Shown here: piece after piece, positions 61,477-64,000 of the stretch
How the letters are laid out: every line of letters starts with the position of its first letter
Numbering within the stretch: the stretch's first letter is position 1
The notes under the pieces: generated by a model
Told to the model about the DNA's origin: nothing
Databases searched by the model: none
What the model saw: only the letters and a program-made list of their open reading frames with translations
DNA from: Chlamydiota bacterium
GTDB lineage: Bacteria > Auribacterota > Tritonobacteria > UBA1439
NCBI GenBank assembly: GCA_012729785.1
Contig: JAAYCL010000021.1
Coordinates: 1-64,000, forward strand
Direction: 5' to 3'
DNA: 64,000 nt
Translations under genes and position numbers: made by a program

Positions 61477-62205
61477 ATGAAGGTCCGTCTTGATCGTCTG
61501 CTGGTGGAGCGGGGGTTCTTCGAAAGCGGCGAGAAGGCCCGGCGCGCCGTGATGGCCGGGACGGTGACCGTGGACGGCCGTCGCGCCGACAAGGCGGGGA
61601 AGGCGGTCGACGCGGGGTGCGCGCTCGCCGTCGCCGCCCCCGCGCCTTTCGTCGGGCGGGGAGGGGAGAAGCTCGACGCCGCGCTCAAAACGTTCCGCGT
61701 CCCCGTCTCGGGGAGGCACTGCCTCGACCTGGGCGCCTCCACGGGCGGTTTCACCGACTGCTTGCTCAAGGCGGGGGCAACCTCCGTGATCGCCGTCGAC
61801 GTCGGGCGCGGGCAGCTCGACCGGCGCCTGCGCGAGGACCCGCGGGTCGTCGTGCGGGAACGGACAAACGCGCGGTACCTGTCCCGCGAGGATCTCCCGC
61901 GGGATGCGGAGCTGGTCACCGTGGACCTTTCGTTCATATCGCTCGACAAGGTGCTCCCGGCGATCTCCCGCCTGATCGTCGGAGGGGGAGATCTGGTCGC
62001 CCTGGTCAAGCCGCAGTTCGAGGCGGGGCGGAGCGAGGTGCAGCGCGGCGGCGTCGTCCGAAACGGGCGGGTGCACGCGCGCGTCGTCTGGCACGCCTGC
62101 CTGGCGGCAGAGCGGTGCGGGCTCGAGATCATGGGGATCGCCGAATCCCCGCTGACGGGGCCCGCGGGCAACCGGGAGTTTTTCATCCACGCGAGGAAAC
62201 CGTGA
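61477..62205 (+). CDS. tlyA: TlyA family rRNA methyltransferase
   Basis: A 242-residue protein: N-terminal S4 RNA-binding domain (VRLDRLLVERGFFESGEKAR), FtsJ-like SAM fold with LDLGASTGGFTDCLL and the catalytic Asp/Lys residues in TVDLSFISLDKV and LVKPQFEAG. TlyA 2'-O-methylates 16S and 23S rRNA in mycobacteria; the substrate here is presumed. It overlaps nadK by 4 bp. Confidence 0.92.
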   Translation: MKVRLDRLLVERGFFESGEKARRAVMAGTVTVDGRRADKAGKAVDAGCALAVAAPAPFVGRGGEKLDAALKTFRVPVSGRHCLDLGASTGGFTDCLLKAGATSVIAVDVGRGQLDRRLREDPRVVVRERTNARYLSREDLPRDAELVTVDLSFISLDKVLPAISRLIVGGGDLVALVKPQFEAGRSEVQRGGVVRNGRVHARVVWHACLAAERCGLEIMGIAESPLTGPAGNREFFIHARKP

Positions 62206-63101
62206 AGACGAACGCGGCGAAACGGCGCGGCATCCGCACAGTCGCCCTCGTGGCCAACGCGCGCAAGAGGGGGGCGGCCGCGACGGTCGCGCGGATTGCG
62301 CGGTTCCTGCGCGGGCGCGGGATGCGCCTCGTCGCCGATCCGGAGACCGCCCGGCTCCTCGGGGAGGAGGCGATAGCCAGGGACGACGAAACCCTGCGGG
62401 GGGAGGCGGACCTTGCGGTGAGCGTCGGCGGCGACGGCACGGTCCTGAAGGCGGCGCGCATCGTGGCCGGGAGCCGGGTCCCTCTGATGGGGATCAACCT
62501 CGGCGGCCTCGGCTTCCTCACCGCCACCGCGCGCGCCGGGGCCTCCCGGTGCCTCAAGGAGGCGCTCCGGGGGAGGCTCCGCGCCGAGGAGCGGATGATG
62601 CTCAGGGTATCCCTCGTGCGCGGCGGGCGGGAGATCTGCGCGCACGTCGCCCTGAACGACGCGGTGATCGGGAAGGGGGCCCAGGCGCGCCTGATGGCGC
62701 TGGAGACGTTTATCGGGGACGAGTTCCTCGTCACCTACGTCGCCGACGGCCTGATCATCTCGAGCCCCACCGGATCCACCGCCTACTCGCTCTCCGCGGG
62801 GGGGGCCCTTGTCAGCCCCGCCTTGGATGCTATAATGGTAACGCCGATCTGCCCGCACATGCTCACGAACCGTCCGATCATCGTGCCGGGCGGGAAAGCG
62901 GTGCGGGCGCGGATCTCGACGCACGGGCGCGAAGCGACGCTCTCGATAGACGGGCAGGTGAACGAGGCGCTGGCGGACGGCGACGAGGTGTCGGTGGCGA
63001 AGGCGGAGGGGCGGCTCACGCTGCTCGCCTCCCCGCGGAGGACGCACTTCACGCTGCTCAGGGAGAAGCTCCACTGGGGAGGACGGACGCTGCATGGCTA
63101 G
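62202..63101 (+). CDS. nadK: NAD kinase
   Basis: A 299-residue NadK with VSVGGDGTVLKAARI (GGDGT), GINLGGLGFLTA, ADGLIISSPTGSTAYSLSAGG and VSPALDAIMVTPICPH. It phosphorylates NAD to NADP. GTG start overlapping tlyA. Its 3' end overlaps the ferredoxin gene by 8 bp. Confidence 0.95.
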   Translation: MKTNAAKRRGIRTVALVANARKRGAAATVARIARFLRGRGMRLVADPETARLLGEEAIARDDETLRGEADLAVSVGGDGTVLKAARIVAGSRVPLMGINLGGLGFLTATARAGASRCLKEALRGRLRAEERMMLRVSLVRGGREICAHVALNDAVIGKGAQARLMALETFIGDEFLVTYVADGLIISSPTGSTAYSLSAGGALVSPALDAIMVTPICPHMLTNRPIIVPGGKAVRARISTHGREATLSIDGQVNEALADGDEVSVAKAEGRLTLLASPRRTHFTLLREKLHWGGRTLHG

Positions 63102-63369
63102 GGTCACCATAGACATCACGCGCTGCAAGGGGTGCGAACTCTGCGTGGAGTCGTGCCCCCAGGGCGTCATCGCCATGTCGAAGTCCCTCAACGACAAGGG
63201 GGTCCACTTCGCGCAGCCGGCCCGCATCGAGGAGTGTACCGGGTGCGGCCTCTGCGCGATGATGTGCCCCGACGTCATCATCGAGGTGGACCGGGAGGAG
63301 ACCCCGGCCCCTGCGCACGCCCCCCGCCCCCCCGAACTGGACCCCGCGGGGACACCCCCGGAACCGTAG
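63094..63369 (+). CDS. Ferredoxin, 2[4Fe-4S], delta subunit of 2-oxoacid oxidoreductase
   Basis: A 91-residue protein with two clusters: CKGCELCVESCP (residues 11-22) and CTGCGLCAMMCP. It ends in a Pro-rich tail of about 20 residues. Immediately followed by the VorB-like subunit, it should be the electron-carrying subunit of a 2-oxoacid:ferredoxin oxidoreductase. Confidence 0.92.
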   Translation: MARVTIDITRCKGCELCVESCPQGVIAMSKSLNDKGVHFAQPARIEECTGCGLCAMMCPDVIIEVDREETPAPAHAPRPPELDPAGTPPEP

Positions 63370-63381
63370 CACGGTGACGTC

Positions 63382-64000
63382 ATGGCGAAAAAGAAGCTGA
63401 TGTGCGGGAACGAGGCGCTCTCGGAGGCGGCCATCGCGGCCGGGTGCCGGTGCTACTTCGGCTACCCGATCACGCCGCAGAACGAGGTGACCTCCTATAT
63501 GTCGCGGCGGATGCCGGAGGTCGGCGGGCAGTTCGTGCAGAGCGAGAGCGAGCTCGCCGCCATCAACATGGTCTTCGGCGCCTCCGCGGTCGGCGCCCGG
63601 GCGATCACCTCCTCCTCGAGCCCCGGCATCAGCCTGATGCAGGAGGGGATCTCGTACATCGCGGGGTGCGAGCTCCCCGCGGTCATCGTGAACATCATGC
63701 GCGGCGGCCCCGGTCTCGGCAACATCGGCCCGAGCCAGGCCGACTACTTCCAGGCGACCCGCGGCGGCGGCCACGGCGACTACCACGTGATCGTTCTCGC
63801 ACCCGCGAGCGTGCAGGAGCTGGTGGACCATGTCTTCCTCGCCTTCGATCTCGCCGACAGATACCGGAACCCGGTGATGATCCTCGGGGACGGCGTGCTC
63901 GGGCAGATGGTCGAACCGGTGGAGATCTCCGCCAAACGGCATGCGCGGCTCCCGGCGAAGGAGTGGGCGCTCACCGGGTGCGCGGGCAGGGAGCCCAACA
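63382..64000 (+). CDS. vorB: 2-oxoacid:ferredoxin oxidoreductase subunit (VorB-like), 3' truncated
   Basis: Only the first 206 codons are in view; the gene runs off the right edge. [59 protein letters not shown] and [20 protein letters not shown] match the VorB/KorA pyrimidine-binding subunit that oxidises branched or alpha-keto acids with ferredoxin. ATG 63382 lies 12 bp after the ferredoxin stop. It supports fermentative or anaerobic metabolism. Confidence 0.9.
   Translation, partial: MAKKKLMCGNEALSEAAIAAGCRCYFGYPITPQNEVTSYMSRRMPEVGGQFVQSESELAAINMVFGASAVGARAITSSSSPGISLMQEGISYIAGCELPAVIVNIMRGGPGLGNIGPSQADYFQATRGGGHGDYHVIVLAPASVQELVDHVFLAFDLADRYRNPVMILGDGVLGQMVEPVEISAKRHARLPAKEWALTGCAGREPN

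Noticed and set aside
59538-63434. 1,298-residue minus-strand ORF over dxs-tlyA-nadK
   Set aside because: Dxs, TlyA and NadK on the plus strand carry all family motifs; the minus frame is a codon-usage artefact.

Overview
The window is about 64 kb of very GC-rich DNA (roughly two thirds G+C by eye) from a Gram-negative bacterium: it has lipobox lipoproteins, a Wza-like outer-membrane polysaccharide exporter and a TonB-like protein. RNase Y, YmdB, a ferredoxin-type 2-oxoacid oxidoreductase and four GT-C membrane glycosyltransferases suggest an uncultured, possibly anaerobic lineage of the PVC/Omnitrophota-Auribacterota kind. That placement is inference; no rRNA or taxonomic marker was compared.

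Layout. (1) 1-5,700 is an accessory, less GC-rich island. It holds a CRISPR array of 32 identical 36-nt repeats that enters from off-window with no cas genes in view, an AT-rich gene with a HEPN/AbiU2-like motif, a MITE-like inverted repeat, a secreted protein of 15-residue YGNT repeats, and an AbiE-type wHTH/nucleotidyltransferase pair preceded by two copies of an 18-bp palindrome. (2) 5,700-18,200 carries a PAS-histidine kinase-receiver hybrid, an SRPBCC protein, tRNA-Thr(CGT), an ankyrin lipoprotein, two GT-C proteins flanking an SGNH hydrolase, a SIMPL protein, a HicB-like orphan, a GT2 glycosyltransferase, a histone-like DUF2934 protein and ndk. (3) 18,200-25,200 has a catalase behind a Fur/PerR-like site, then an FMN riboswitch with terminator driving ribBA-ribH-nusB-ribD-ribE, then a TonB-like gene and rpsU with a TTG start. 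(4) 25,200-45,650 is a surface-polysaccharide region: a Wza-like exporter, a Wzz-like protein, a tyrosine-rich BY-kinase, an initiating sugar transferase, a deacetylase and GT-C enzymes. Between them lie RidA, glucose-6-phosphate isomerase, an NrnA-like phosphoesterase, an unrecognised secreted protein and a large NHL-CsgG/FlgO-FN3 lipoprotein. (5) 45,650-64,000 is core housekeeping: thrS without a TGS domain, nikR (divergent), infC-rpmI-rplT-pheS-pheT, rarA, a 5-formyl-THF cyclo-ligase, rny-ymdB-xseA-xseB-dxs-tlyA-nadK, a ferredoxin and a truncated vorB-like gene.

How they work together. The riboflavin genes form one FMN-controlled unit. Exporter, chain-length protein and kinase form a consecutive Wzx/Wzy-type module, and the sugar transferase operon has a near-ideal sigma70 promoter of its own. 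The translation genes keep the classical infC-rpmI-rplT-pheST order; infC appears to use an AUU start and overlaps rpmI. The last cluster joins RNA decay, DNA repair, isoprenoid synthesis and NAD(P) supply, as in many bacteria. Most genes are tightly packed with ATGA-type or short overlaps, implying translational coupling.
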